Part shown: one piece after another, positions 20,596 to 27,487 of the stretch
Position numbering within the stretch: the stretch's first letter is position 1
How the letters are laid out: each line of letters opens with the position of its first letter
From: Nonomuraea sp.
Lineage (GTDB): Bacteria > Actinomycetota > Actinomycetes > Streptosporangiales > Streptosporangiaceae
DNA: 27,487 bases
Direction: 5' to 3'
NCBI GenBank assembly: GCA_013362835.1
Contig: JABFVJ010000497.1
Coordinates: 1-27,487 of the forward strand
Made by a program: the position numbers and the translations under genes
The notes under the pieces: model-generated
Told to the model about the DNA's origin: nothing
The model's input: only the letters and a program-made list of their open reading frames with translations
Databases searched by the model: none

Positions 20596-21483
20596 GTGAC
20601 CGACGTACAGCGGCTGCGGGTGCTTCAGGAAGTGGCCAGGCAGGGGAGCTTCAGCAAGGCGGCCGCCGCGCTGCTCTACACGCCTTCGGCCGTCTCCCAG
20701 CAGATCGCGACGCTGGAGCGTTCGGTCGGCGCGGCGGTGGTCGAGCGGAGCCCGCGCGGCGTGGTGCTCACCGAGCCAGGCCGGCTGCTCGTCGAGGCCG
20801 CCGAGGCCGTCTTCGCCGAGTTGCAGCACGCACGGGAGCGGATCGACCGGATCGCGGCCGGGCGCACCCGGCTGACGATCGCCACCTTCGTCAGCGGCGG
20901 GCGGAAGCTGCTGCCGGGGGCGCTCGGCTCGTTCGTGGCCGAGCATCCCGACGTGGAGATCACCGTGCTGGAGCGGGAGCCGGAGGAGAGCCTGCCGCTG
21001 GTGAGCGAGGGTGCGGCCGACCTCGCCGTCGCCTACCACTTCGACGGCCCGCTCCCGCTCACCCGGTCGCGCCTCGCGTGGACGCCGCTGATGGAGGACC
21101 CGATGTCGATCGTCCTGCCGAAGGGGCACCGGCTCGCCGGCCGTCCGGCGCTCGACCTCGCCGAGCTCGCCGCCGAGCGCTGGATCCTCGGCTGTACGAA
21201 GACCGAGGCGTTCCTGCGGCGCTACGCCGAGCGGGCCGGGTTCGAGCCCAGGTTCGCGGGCGCCACGAGCGACTACTTCTTCGCCCAGTCCCTGGTGGCG
21301 GCCGGGGTCAGCGTGTCGCTGATCCCGCAGGTCGCGCTCGACCTGTCGGCCGCCGGGCTCGCCGTCGTCCCGATCCTGCCGCCGCGTCCGACCCGCTACA
21401 TCGGGGTGGCCACCGTACGTCGGCGGCGTCCCGAACCGCTGGTCGACCGCCTAGTGGACGCCTTCCGCCAGGTCGCCGTCTAG
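20596..21483 (+). CDS. LysR family transcriptional regulator
   Basis: The 295-residue product begins VTDVQRLRVLQEVARQGSFSKAAAALLYTPSAVSQQIATLE, the classic LysR winged helix-turn-helix (residues 2-60). An effector-binding domain of two periplasmic-binding-protein-like lobes follows (about 90-295; LTIATFVSGGRKLLP, AYHFDGPL, FFAQSLVAAGVSVSLIP). I chose GTG 20596, with TAGGA upstream, over an earlier in-frame start at 20548 because the family N-terminus begins here. It is divergent from the SDR/aldo-keto reductase operon, its likely target. Its stop overlaps the convergent SRPBCC gene by four bases. Confidence 0.92.
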   Translation: MTDVQRLRVLQEVARQGSFSKAAAALLYTPSAVSQQIATLERSVGAAVVERSPRGVVLTEPGRLLVEAAEAVFAELQHARERIDRIAAGRTRLTIATFVSGGRKLLPGALGSFVAEHPDVEITVLEREPEESLPLVSEGAADLAVAYHFDGPLPLTRSRLAWTPLMEDPMSIVLPKGHRLAGRPALDLAELAAERWILGCTKTEAFLRRYAERAGFEPRFAGATSDYFFAQSLVAAGVSVSLIPQVALDLSAAGLAVVPILPPRPTRYIGVATVRRRRPEPLVDRLVDAFRQVAV

Positions 21484-21935
21484 GGCCGCGCCTCCGTGGC
21501 GGCCCTGAGGTGGTCGTTGCGCAGGCGGATGAGCCCGGTCAGGTAGCGGCGCAGGACCAGGACGTCGGCGATCGTGCCCAGAGGGCCGGCGGGGGCGGAG
21601 AAGTCGACGACGTCGGTCATGCGGGTGGCGCCGGGGGCGGCCTCGAAGCGGTGCTCGTGCCGCCAGCGCCGGAACGGGCCCGCCACCTGCTCGTCCACGA
21701 AGTACGCCGGCCGCTCCCACGCGCTGATCGTCGAAGTCATCCGCCAGGTGAGCCCGAAGTGCCTGGCCTCCCAGGTGACCTGGTCGCCAAGGCCGAGCGT
21801 GCCCGTGGTGACGCCGGCGACGGCGCGTTCGCCGGACCCCTTCATCGACGAGGTGTGCGTCTCGACGGACAGCGACGTGTCGAAGAGCAGGTCCGGCGGC
21901 GCGGCGATCAGGGTCACGATCTCGAAGCGCGACAT
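21480..21935 (-). CDS. SRPBCC (START-like/polyketide-cyclase fold) family protein
   Basis: The 151-residue product has the shape of a single START-like ligand-binding domain: an initial strand (FEIVTLIAAPPDLLFDTSLS), a central WEARHFGLTWRMTSTISAWERPAYFVDEQVAGPFRRWRHEHRFEA, and the final helix (LVLRRYLTGLIRLRNDHLRA). Such proteins hold small hydrophobic molecules, sometimes as cyclases or coenzyme-Q-like transfer proteins. The ligand cannot be read from the sequence. TAGGAT lies six bases before the ATG at 21935, suggesting a leaderless message. Tail-to-tail overlap with the LysR gene is four bases. Confidence 0.8.
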   Translation of the reverse strand: MSRFEIVTLIAAPPDLLFDTSLSVETHTSSMKGSGERAVAGVTTGTLGLGDQVTWEARHFGLTWRMTSTISAWERPAYFVDEQVAGPFRRWRHEHRFEAAPGATRMTDVVDFSAPAGPLGTIADVLVLRRYLTGLIRLRNDHLRAATEARP

Positions 21936-21979
21936 GGGGGCATCCTAGGGTCGCGTCGGCCGGGGCGATCTTCAGGGGG

Positions 21980-22387
21980 TCAGTGGGCGCAGCCCGCGTA
22001 CTCGTCTACGCGCCAGAACATGGCGGCCAGCATGAGCGGGAACATCGCGATGTGCGCGATCATCATCAGGCCGCCGGGGTCGATGACGCCGAGCCAGAGC
22101 AGCGGATAGAGCGGCACGATCGGGACGAACATCGCCCCGCACATCTCCAGCGTCGGCAGCCAGCGGTGGCCGCGGAAGCGCATCCACGCGGCCATGCCGA
22201 TCGACATGTTCACGGCCATGATCAGGTACGCGAGCTCGGGGTAACGGTCGTGAGGAACGTCGAGCCCGACGGCCGACTGCAGCGCGTCGAGCGCGAACAT
22301 GCCGGCGAACATGGCGACGATCATCTCCACGTAGTGGAGGGCGAACTTGAACCAGCGGCGTCCGGCCGTCGTGGGTGTCGTTGTCAT
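21980..22387 (-). CDS. Four-helix membrane protein of unknown function
   Basis: This 135-residue protein begins MTTTPTTAGRRWFKFALHYVEMIVAMFAGMFALD. It has four hydrophobic segments (about residues 18-38, 55-72, 82-100 and 107-127) with short loops, including MSIGMAAWMRFRGHRWLPTLEMCGAMFVPIV and VDEYAGCAH at the end. I recall similar small actinobacterial membrane proteins of unknown function, without a defined role. I chose ATG 22387 rather than an upstream in-frame start because the hydrophobic core and family-like sequence begin there. CGGAG is only a few bases away, and a CACAGT box lies seven bases before the ATG. It is divergent from the GlxA-like regulator, about 100 bases away. Confidence 0.7.
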   Translation of the reverse strand: MTTTPTTAGRRWFKFALHYVEMIVAMFAGMFALDALQSAVGLDVPHDRYPELAYLIMAVNMSIGMAAWMRFRGHRWLPTLEMCGAMFVPIVPLYPLLWLGVIDPGGLMMIAHIAMFPLMLAAMFWRVDEYAGCAH

Positions 22388-22451
22388 GTCTCCGACTGTG
22401 GCGGAACCGGGACGCGCCGGGCAGGTGAGCGGATGGTACATGTCCGGAAAC

Positions 22452-22488
22452 TTGGGCTCTTCGTCTGACGGACCTACAGTCGTCCCCA
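22452..22488 (+). promoter_or_regulatory. Putative leaderless promoter of the GlxA-like regulator
   Basis: TTGGGC (22452-22457), 17 bases, TACAGT (22475-22480), then seven bases to the ATG at 22488. The spacing is ideal for a housekeeping promoter whose transcript starts at the A of the start codon. No Shine-Dalgarno sequence is present. Confidence 0.55.
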
Positions 22489-23456
22489 TGGAGTACCGGA
22501 GAGTCGTGGTCGTCGCCTACGAGGCGGCCGAGCTGCTCGACATCTCCAGCGTCACCACCACGCTGGAGAACGCGAACTGGCACGGAGCCTCACCGTACTA
22601 CCAGGTCCGGCTGGCCACGCCGGGAGGCCACGCGATCACCACCGCCAGCGCGCTGGTCGTCCAGGGGCAGCTCGCGCTGGAGCGGATCACCGGGCCGCTC
22701 GACACGCTCGTCGTCTCCGGCGGCATCGGCCATCTGGACGCGGCGGAGAATCCGCTGGTCGTCGGCCACGTCCGCCGATTGGCGCGGGAGAGCAGGCGGG
22801 TCGCGTCGGTGTGCACGGGGGCGTACGTGCTGGCCGCCGCCGGGCTGCTCGACGGGCGGCGGGCCACCACGCACTGGCGCGAGGCGCAGGACATGGCGGA
22901 CCGGTTCCCGCGCGTCACCGTCGACCCGGCCCCGATCTTCATCCGCGACGGCGACGTCATCACCTCCGCCGGGGTCACGGCCGCGCTCGACCTCACCCTC
23001 GCCCTCGTCGAGGAGGACAACGGCCCCGAGCTGTCCAGGACGGTCGCCCGCGGCCTGGTCACCTACCTGCAGCGTCCGGGCAACCAGGCGCAGATGAGCA
23101 TGTTCGTCGGCGCCCCCTCGCCCGCCAACAGCCTGGTCAGAAGGACCATCGAGCACATCTCGGCCAACCTGTCCGCCGACCTGACCGCGGCCACTCTGGC
23201 GGCCTCGGCGGGCGTCAGCGAGCGGCACCTGACCCGGCTGTTCCTCAAGCACCTGCGCCAGACCCCCGGCCGGTACGTCCGCCAGGCCCGTACGGAAGGC
23301 GCCGCGCACCTGCTGGCCACGACCTCGCTGCCGGTGTCGGCGATCGCCGTCCGCTGCGGTTTCGGCACGGCCGAGACGCTGCGCCAGGCGTTCGTCGACC
23401 AGTACGGCGTCTCGCCCTCCCGATACCGGCTGACCCAGAGCTCGGCCGTCGGCTGA
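22488..23456 (+). CDS. GlxA family AraC-type regulator with a DJ-1/PfpI domain
   Basis: The 322-residue product joins two domains. Residues 1-175 form a class I glutamine-amidotransferase-like (DJ-1/PfpI) domain with VVSGGIGHLDAA and the nucleophile-elbow pattern RRVASVCTGAYVLAAAGLL (C109), followed by ATTHW with H129. Residues about 210-318 hold two AraC helix-turn-helix units: AATLAASAGVSERHLTRLFLKHLRQTPGRYV, and VSAIAVRCGFGTAETLRQAFVDQYGVSPSRYR. Proteins of this type are usually activators responding to small metabolites; the domain probably senses a ligand rather than acting as an enzyme. The ATG at 22488 is supported by the leaderless promoter. The likely target is itself or the divergent membrane-protein gene. 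Confidence 0.93.
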   Translation: MEYRRVVVVAYEAAELLDISSVTTTLENANWHGASPYYQVRLATPGGHAITTASALVVQGQLALERITGPLDTLVVSGGIGHLDAAENPLVVGHVRRLARESRRVASVCTGAYVLAAAGLLDGRRATTHWREAQDMADRFPRVTVDPAPIFIRDGDVITSAGVTAALDLTLALVEEDNGPELSRTVARGLVTYLQRPGNQAQMSMFVGAPSPANSLVRRTIEHISANLSADLTAATLAASAGVSERHLTRLFLKHLRQTPGRYVRQARTEGAAHLLATTSLPVSAIAVRCGFGTAETLRQAFVDQYGVSPSRYRLTQSSAVG

Positions 23457-23496
23457 CCCGCGTCGCCCTCCCGTGGTGGACAAACTGATCGCTCTC

Positions 23497-23515
23497 GCCC
23501 GAATCGGGCTAAGGT
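23497..23515 (+). promoter_or_regulatory. Palindrome adjoining a -10-like box upstream of the lipoprotein/OmpA pair
   Basis: GCCCG-AAT-CGGGC (23497-23509) directly precedes TAAGGT (23510-23515), a plausible -10 box about 40 bases before the lipoprotein ATG. The dyad could be an operator or a weak terminator hairpin for the upstream regulator. No convincing -35 is seen. Confidence 0.3.
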
Positions 23516-23555
23516 GACTGGCTTCGGCCCTCACCCGAACAGTTAGGACCACCAG

Positions 23556-24113
23556 ATGCGAAAGACGATCGCGCTGACCGCTGCGGCCGTCGCTCTGGCG
23601 GGTTGCGGCATGCTCCCCAACGGGCAGCCGCAGACCGTCGTGGAAAAGACGACCACCGCCCCCACGCAGAAGGAGCAGCAGAGCGCGCCCCCGCAGCCGA
23701 CCGAGCCCATCGCCAGCCGCGAGTCCAAGGTCGGCTCCGGCGGCCAGTACGGAAAGGCGCGCGTCGACATCACCTCGCTCACGCGCCAGGGCAGGACCGT
23801 CACGCTCAACTGGACGGTCACCGCCACCGACGGGAAGGTCAACCTGCACAACGGCATGAGCACCGGCACCCTCGACTACACGGTCTCGAACGTCTCCCTG
23901 ATCGACCCGGTGAACGCCAAGCGCTACCGCGTCGCCCGCAACGGCACCGGCCAGGACGCCACCTGCGTCTGCTCCGGCACCCAGGGCCAGTTCCTGGAGT
24001 CAGGGAACGCCAGCACCCTCTACGCGGTCTTCGCCGCCCCGCCGCCGGAGGTCACGAAGGTCAACGTCGAGATGCCGATGATCGGCGTGTTCACCGATGT
24101 TCCGCTCTCTTAG
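23556..24113 (+). CDS. Putative surface lipoprotein
   Basis: The 185-residue product has a short signal peptide and a clear lipobox LAGC (Cys17), a Thr/Gln/Pro-rich linker (about 18-58), and a compact domain probably rich in beta strands (GKARVDITSLTRQGRTVTLNWTVTA, LDYTVSNVSLIDPVNAKRYRVARN, STLYAVFAAPPPEVTKVNVEMP). This pattern recalls immunoglobulin-like DUF4352-type extracellular domains, but I cannot assign a family. A CVC pair sits at about residues 142-144. AGGA lies nine bases before ATG 23556. The last 17 bases overlap the OmpA-domain gene, so the two proteins are probably made together and act at the cell surface. Confidence 0.75.
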   Translation: MRKTIALTAAAVALAGCGMLPNGQPQTVVEKTTTAPTQKEQQSAPPQPTEPIASRESKVGSGGQYGKARVDITSLTRQGRTVTLNWTVTATDGKVNLHNGMSTGTLDYTVSNVSLIDPVNAKRYRVARNGTGQDATCVCSGTQGQFLESGNASTLYAVFAAPPPEVTKVNVEMPMIGVFTDVPLS

Positions 24114-24639
24114 CCTCGCGCTGGCCCTCGTCCTGTCCCCGACCCCGCCTCCCACCGTGCCGCCCGGCGCGACCGGCCCGGTCGAGGACCTGGTGCTGCC
24201 GGTCGAGGACATCATCGGCGAGGTCGAGTCCATGGACGGCACCGAGAGCGAGAGCAAGCAGGGGCGTCAGGTGACGGTCGCGCTCACCAGCGACGTGCTG
24301 TTCGCGCTGGACAAGTGGCAGCTGACCGCCAAGGCCAGGAAACGGCTCGCGCGGGTGGCCGCGAAGGTCGAGGCCGAGGCGGCGGGCGGCGTGGTCAGGA
24401 TCGAGGGCCACACCGACGACCAGGGGAGCGACACGTACAACCTCGCGCTGTCGCGGCGGCGGGCGCAGGCCGTGCGCGCCGCCGTCCAGGGGTTGCTGGC
24501 CGGCGCGGACGTGACGCTCCAGGCCGCCGGGTACGGCGAGACCCGGCCCAAGCTGCCCAACCTGATCGACGGCAAGCCGATAGAGCGGAACCGGGCGAAG
24601 AACCGCCGCGTGGAGATCGTCTTCACGGCCAAGCAGTGA
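24097..24639 (+). CDS. OmpA-domain (peptidoglycan-binding) secreted protein
   Basis: The 180-residue product has a short hydrophobic N-terminus (LSLALALVLS), a Pro/Glu-rich linker and a C-terminal OmpA-like domain (about 60-178). The domain includes LTSDVLFALDKWQLTAKARKRLARVA, the signature VVRIEGHTDDQGSDTYNLALSRRRAQAV, GYGETRPKLPN, and NRAKNRRVEIVF, whose Asp and Arg residues bind diaminopimelate in peptidoglycan. There is no lipobox. In this otherwise Gram-positive-type genome it would tether or sense cell-wall peptidoglycan. Its start lies inside the 3' end of the lipoprotein gene (17-base overlap), so expression is probably coupled. It ends nine bases from the convergent HtrA-like gene. 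Confidence 0.92.
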   Translation: MFRSLSLALALVLSPTPPPTVPPGATGPVEDLVLPVEDIIGEVESMDGTESESKQGRQVTVALTSDVLFALDKWQLTAKARKRLARVAAKVEAEAAGGVVRIEGHTDDQGSDTYNLALSRRRAQAVRAAVQGLLAGADVTLQAAGYGETRPKLPNLIDGKPIERNRAKNRRVEIVFTAKQ

Positions 24640-24648
24640 GCCCGGCCG

Positions 24649-25722
24649 TCAGTCGCCGGGGAGCTGCCCCAAGGTGACCGTCAGCGTCTCGGTCTGACCC
24701 CCGGCACGCAGCACCTCCACCTGGACCCGGTCGCCGGGCTTGAACTCGGTGATGGCCTCCGCCAGGTCGGCCATCGTCGGGGTCTTCTTGCCGTTGATCG
24801 CGGTGATCACGTCACCGGGCCGGATGCCCGCCTTCTCGGCGCCGCCGCCGCTCTGCACGGCGGCCACCCCCACGCCGCCCGGCTGCCGGGTGGCGCCGAT
24901 GATCGTGCTGCCCTCGTTGCCGAGGGCGGCCCGGTGGCTGTTGGTGACCTTGCCGTCCTTCACGATCTGGGCCGCGATGTCGGTGGCGGTGTTGCTGGGG
25001 ATCGCGAACCCGATGCCCGGCGCGGCGCCGCCGCCCAGCTCGGGGTCGGTGGCGGCGAGCGTCGGGATGCCGATCACCTCGCCCGCCAGGTTGACCAGCG
25101 CGCCGCCGCTGTTGCCGGGGTTGATGGCGGCCGAGGTCTGGATCGCGCCGCTGATCGTGGCGCCCGGGGAGCCGGGGTTCTGGGGCTCGCTGACCGTACG
25201 GCCGAGCGCCGAGACGATCCCGTTCGTGACGCTGCCGGACAGGCCCAGCGGATTGCCCATGGCCAGCACGATCTGCCCCACCCGCAGCTTCGACGAGTCC
25301 CCGAACCTGGCCGGGCGCAGCCCGTCGGGCTGGTCCACCTTGATCACCGCCAGGTCGCCGGCGCTGAAGCTCTTGACCAGCTTGGCCGGGCGGGCCGCGC
25401 CGCCGGTGGCGATCGTGACCTGCATCTCGGTGGCCTCGCCGACCACGTGGGCGTTGGTGACGATGTGACCGGCCGTGTCGTACACGATGCCGGAGCCGAG
25501 GCCCACCTTGGTGTTGATCTGCACGATCGACGGCAGGACGTCGGTGATGACCTGCTCGTACGCGGCCTCCAGCGACTGCGCGGACGACCCGGGGCTCGCC
25601 GGCGAGGAGGGCGACGGCGAACCCGTGGTCGTGGAGGTGGGTGAGACCGTGGTCGTGGAGGAGGGCGGGCCGCAGGCCGAGAGCAGTGCGACGGCTGCCA
25701 GTCCGGCGACGATCTTCCTCAT
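24649..25722 (-). CDS. HtrA/DegP-like trypsin-family protease with PDZ domain, lipoprotein
   Basis: The 357-residue product has a signal peptide with lipobox LLSAC (Cys17) and a Ser/Thr/Pro linker (about 20-50). The chymotrypsin-fold protease domain shows an intact triad: H92 in IVTNAHVVG, D123 in SAGDLAVIKV, and S205 in NPGNSGGALVN. A C-terminal PDZ domain (about 265-350) includes GIRPGDVITAINGKKTPTMADL. HtrA-type proteases handle misfolded or specific envelope proteins. Here the enzyme would be membrane-anchored outside the cell. ATG 25722 has only a weak GAGA site. It begins 18 bases after the acyl-CoA synthetase gene, so it may be co-transcribed with it. Confidence 0.93.
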   Translation of the reverse strand: MRKIVAGLAAVALLSACGPPSSTTTVSPTSTTTGSPSPSSPASPGSSAQSLEAAYEQVITDVLPSIVQINTKVGLGSGIVYDTAGHIVTNAHVVGEATEMQVTIATGGAARPAKLVKSFSAGDLAVIKVDQPDGLRPARFGDSSKLRVGQIVLAMGNPLGLSGSVTNGIVSALGRTVSEPQNPGSPGATISGAIQTSAAINPGNSGGALVNLAGEVIGIPTLAATDPELGGGAAPGIGFAIPSNTATDIAAQIVKDGKVTNSHRAALGNEGSTIIGATRQPGGVGVAAVQSGGGAEKAGIRPGDVITAINGKKTPTMADLAEAITEFKPGDRVQVEVLRAGGQTETLTVTLGQLPGD

Positions 25723-25740
25723 GAAGGGTCTCTGCCCAGC

Positions 25741-27171
25741 TCAGCTGGAAAGATACGCCTCCCTGACGTTCCTCCTGCTCAGCTTGCCCGTCGGGGTGCG
25801 CGGCAAGGTGTCCCGGTATTCGATCACCCGGGGGTGTTTCATCCTGGCCAGCCGGGGCGCGCAGTACCGCAGCAGCTCGGCCGTCAACTCCTCGCTGCCC
25901 GCCACCCCGGCGGCCGGCTGGACCAGCGCCACGACCTTGTGACCCCACTCCGGGTCGGGCACGCCGATCACCGCGACGTCGGCCACCGACGGGTGCTCCA
26001 GCAGCGCGGCCTCGATCTCGGCCGGGTAGATGTTCACCCCGCCCGAGATGATCAGGTCGGTCCTGCGGTCCAGCAGGAACAGGTAGCCCTCCTCGTCGAG
26101 GTAGCCGATGTCGCCGGGCGTGTACGCCGCGCCGCGCATGGCCGAGGCCGTCTTGTCCGGGTCGCCGTGGTACTCGAACCGGTTGATCCCGCCGATATAC
26201 ACCATGCCGGGCTCACCCGGGGCCGCCTCGCGGCCCTCCTCGTCCACGATCGTGAACGCCATCCCGTCCAGCGCCCTGCCCACCGTGCCCGGCCTGGCCA
26301 GCCACTCCTGCGACGAGACCATGGTCGCCACGGCCGCCTCCGTCGAGCCGTAGTACTCCCACAACACCGGGCCGAGCCAGTCGATCATCGCCTGCTTGGT
26401 GGCGGGCGGGCAGGGGGCCGCGCCGTGGTAGAGGTGGGTGAGGGACGACAGGTCGTACTTCTCCCGATCCGGTACGGCGAGCAGCCGGTGGAACATCGTG
26501 GGCACCATGAACGCGTTCGTCACCCGGTGCCGCTCGATCAACTCCAGCGCCTCGGCCGCGTCGAACCGTTCCGGCGCCACGATCGAGTGCCCGAACTGCA
26601 GCGCCATCATCGCCTGGCCGTAGGGGGCCGAGTGGTAGAGCTGCGAGCACACCAGGTGCACGCCGTCGAACGGCAGGCCGAAGTGGCGCCAGCTCTTGCG
26701 CATCAGGATGGGGTACAGGTCCTCGGGGGTGAGGTCCAGCAGACGGCGGCGTACGCCCTTGGGGCGGCCGGTCGTACCGGAGGTGTAGAGCATCATCGAG
26801 CCGGCCCTGCGGTCCTCGGGGGCCGTGGCGGGCTGGGTCGCGGTCAGGGCGGCGACCGTGAGGGCGTCCGGGGAGATCACGACCTCGGCGCCGCAGTCGG
26901 CGATGATGTAGTCGATCTCCTCCTGGGTGTAGTGCCAGTTGACGGGGACCAGGTAGGCGCCGATCTGGTAGGTGGCGAGCATCATGGTGAGGGCGTCCAG
27001 CCCGTTCTTCAGGACGGTGACCACCGCGCCGCCCGGTCGTACGCCTCGGGCCCTCAGGCCGTGGGCGGCCTGGTTGGCGCGGGCGAGCAGCTCACCGTAG
27101 GTTGTGCTCTCGTCGCCGAGCAGGGCGGGACGGTCTGGATCGTTGGCCGCGATCTCGTAGAAACCCCTCAT
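25741..27171 (-). CDS. Acyl-CoA synthetase (AMP-forming), fatty-acid CoA ligase type
   Basis: The 476-residue product would activate a carboxylic acid with ATP to an acyl-adenylate and then the CoA thioester. It has the P-loop motif [13 protein letters not shown] (about 128-140), YYGSTEA, the hinge region [29 protein letters not shown], and the catalytic lysine near the end in PTGKL (K463). It is slightly shorter than typical 500-550-residue relatives, with no obvious deletion of a motif. The chain specificity cannot be read. The ATG at 27171 lies eight bases after a TATGGT box and lacks a good ribosome-binding site. A near-palindrome covers the promoter. The HtrA-like gene follows. Confidence 0.93.
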   Translation of the reverse strand: MRGFYEIAANDPDRPALLGDESTTYGELLARANQAAHGLRARGVRPGGAVVTVLKNGLDALTMMLATYQIGAYLVPVNWHYTQEEIDYIIADCGAEVVISPDALTVAALTATQPATAPEDRRAGSMMLYTSGTTGRPKGVRRRLLDLTPEDLYPILMRKSWRHFGLPFDGVHLVCSQLYHSAPYGQAMMALQFGHSIVAPERFDAAEALELIERHRVTNAFMVPTMFHRLLAVPDREKYDLSSLTHLYHGAAPCPPATKQAMIDWLGPVLWEYYGSTEAAVATMVSSQEWLARPGTVGRALDGMAFTIVDEEGREAAPGEPGMVYIGGINRFEYHGDPDKTASAMRGAAYTPGDIGYLDEEGYLFLLDRRTDLIISGGVNIYPAEIEAALLEHPSVADVAVIGVPDPEWGHKVVALVQPAAGVAGSEELTAELLRYCAPRLARMKHPRVIEYRDTLPRTPTGKLSRRNVREAYLSS

Positions 27172-27179
27172 GTCCGCAG

Positions 27180-27200
27180 ACCATACAGAATTAAGTTCTG
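27180..27200 (-). promoter_or_regulatory. Leaderless promoter and operator-like palindrome of the acyl-CoA synthetase gene
   Basis: On the minus strand TATGGT (27185-27180) ends eight bases before the ATG at 27171. Directly upstream, CAGAATTAAGTTCTG (27186-27200, plus strand) is an almost perfect 15-base palindrome lying between the -10 box and the expected -35, a classic repressor position. Confidence 0.4.
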
Positions 27201-27238
27201 CAGGGGGAATAGAGGAATTATCCTGCTCTGTGGTGACG

Positions 27239-27252
27239 TAACCTCAAGGCCA
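27239..27252 (+). promoter_or_regulatory. Leaderless -10 box of the Pro-rich gene
   Basis: TAACCT at 27239-27244 ends seven bases before ATG 27252, the same geometry as at other leaderless-looking starts in this window. A weak AAGG two to three bases from the ATG is too close to serve as a ribosome-binding site. Confidence 0.35.
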
Positions 27253-27487
27253 TGGCGGACGTCGGCGACCAGAGCTCACCACAGGACACCCAACCCTTCC
27301 GCAAGGTCGTCGTGCCGCCTGCCGAGCAAACCGTCAAGATCCCCCGCCCCCCGACCTCACCCCCCTCCCAACCAGAACCAAAGCCCAAGGCACAACCGAA
27401 GCCCGGGACTCAGCCCTCATCCGGCCCGCAACCGAAGCCCGGAGCTCAGCCCTCGTCCGAGGCGCAACCTAAGTCCGAGGCGCAACC
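27252..27487 (+). CDS. Pro/Gln/Lys-rich repetitive protein, N-terminal fragment
   Basis: The open frame begins MADVGDQSSPQDTQPFRKVVV and continues to the right edge without a stop (78 codons). After about residue 30 it becomes low-complexity: repeating blocks of the type QPKPGTQPSS, QPKPGAQPSS and QPKSEAQ. The DNA also repeats, with two near-identical segments of about 25 bases in 27402-27457. No signal peptide is visible at the N-terminus. Such disordered cytoplasmic heads often precede a membrane segment or kinase-like domain in actinomycetes, but nothing here shows which. The ATG is supported by the upstream -10 box. Confidence 0.55.
   Translation, partial: MADVGDQSSPQDTQPFRKVVVPPAEQTVKIPRPPTSPPSQPEPKPKAQPKPGTQPSSGPQPKPGAQPSSEAQPKSEAQ

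Overview
The window looks like the chromosome of a high-GC actinomycete. The order prfB-ftsE-ftsX-smpB-ssrA, the large single-chain NAD-glutamate dehydrogenase, the tmRNA tag ending in LALAA and the very GC-rich third codon positions all point to Actinomycetes. The overall character suggests the Streptosporangiales (Nonomuraea or Streptosporangium-like), but that is inference. No phage, transposon, CRISPR array or rRNA/tRNA gene was seen. The only RNA gene I can name is ssrA.

Layout. (1) 1-2427, minus strand: a probable operon for a secreted DUF1996 protein with an 11-unit APDQQ repeat, a six-helix four-histidine ferric-reductase-like membrane protein, and the start of a NuoF-like flavoprotein. 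(2) 2706-3457, plus strand and divergent: an ECF sigma factor resembling mycobacterial SigL, followed by a 65-residue anti-sigma protein reduced to its zinc domain. A SigL-like promoter (TGAACC-N16-CGTACC) faces the DUF1996 operon. (3) 3541-9251: tryptophan 2,3-dioxygenase, then NAD-dependent glutamate dehydrogenase. (4) 9271-10299, minus: a lipoprotein of a family common beside prfB.

(5) 10347-16550 is the conserved core: prfB, a convergent 63-residue zinc-ribbon membrane microprotein, ftsE, ftsX, smpB, a lipoprotein with the fold of a class B penicillin-binding protein but with all three catalytic motifs lost, then an intergenic stretch that looks like a small RNA, and ssrA with a strong terminator. 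The possible small RNA has an envelope-stress (SigE-like) promoter, three hairpins and a terminator-like end.

(6) 16565-18748: a TetR regulator divergent from a Tat-exported MpaB/latex-clearing-protein-like oxygenase. (7) 18760-21483: an aldo/keto reductase and an NAD-dependent epimerase-like protein in one operon, divergent from a LysR regulator. (8) 21480-23456: an SRPBCC protein, a small four-helix membrane protein and a GlxA-type AraC regulator. (9) 23556-24639: a lipoprotein overlapping an OmpA-domain protein. (10) 24649-27171, minus: an acyl-CoA synthetase followed by an HtrA-like lipoprotein protease. (11) 27252-end: the start of a Pro/Gln/Lys-rich repetitive protein.

The most unusual items are the catalytically dead PBP-like lipoprotein with the adjacent candidate small RNA, the sigma/truncated anti-sigma/redox-membrane module, and a possible leaderless four-codon minicistron whose stop overlaps the ftsE start. 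Several genes have a TAnnnT box 6-8 bases before the start codon and no spaced Shine-Dalgarno, so leaderless translation appears common here.
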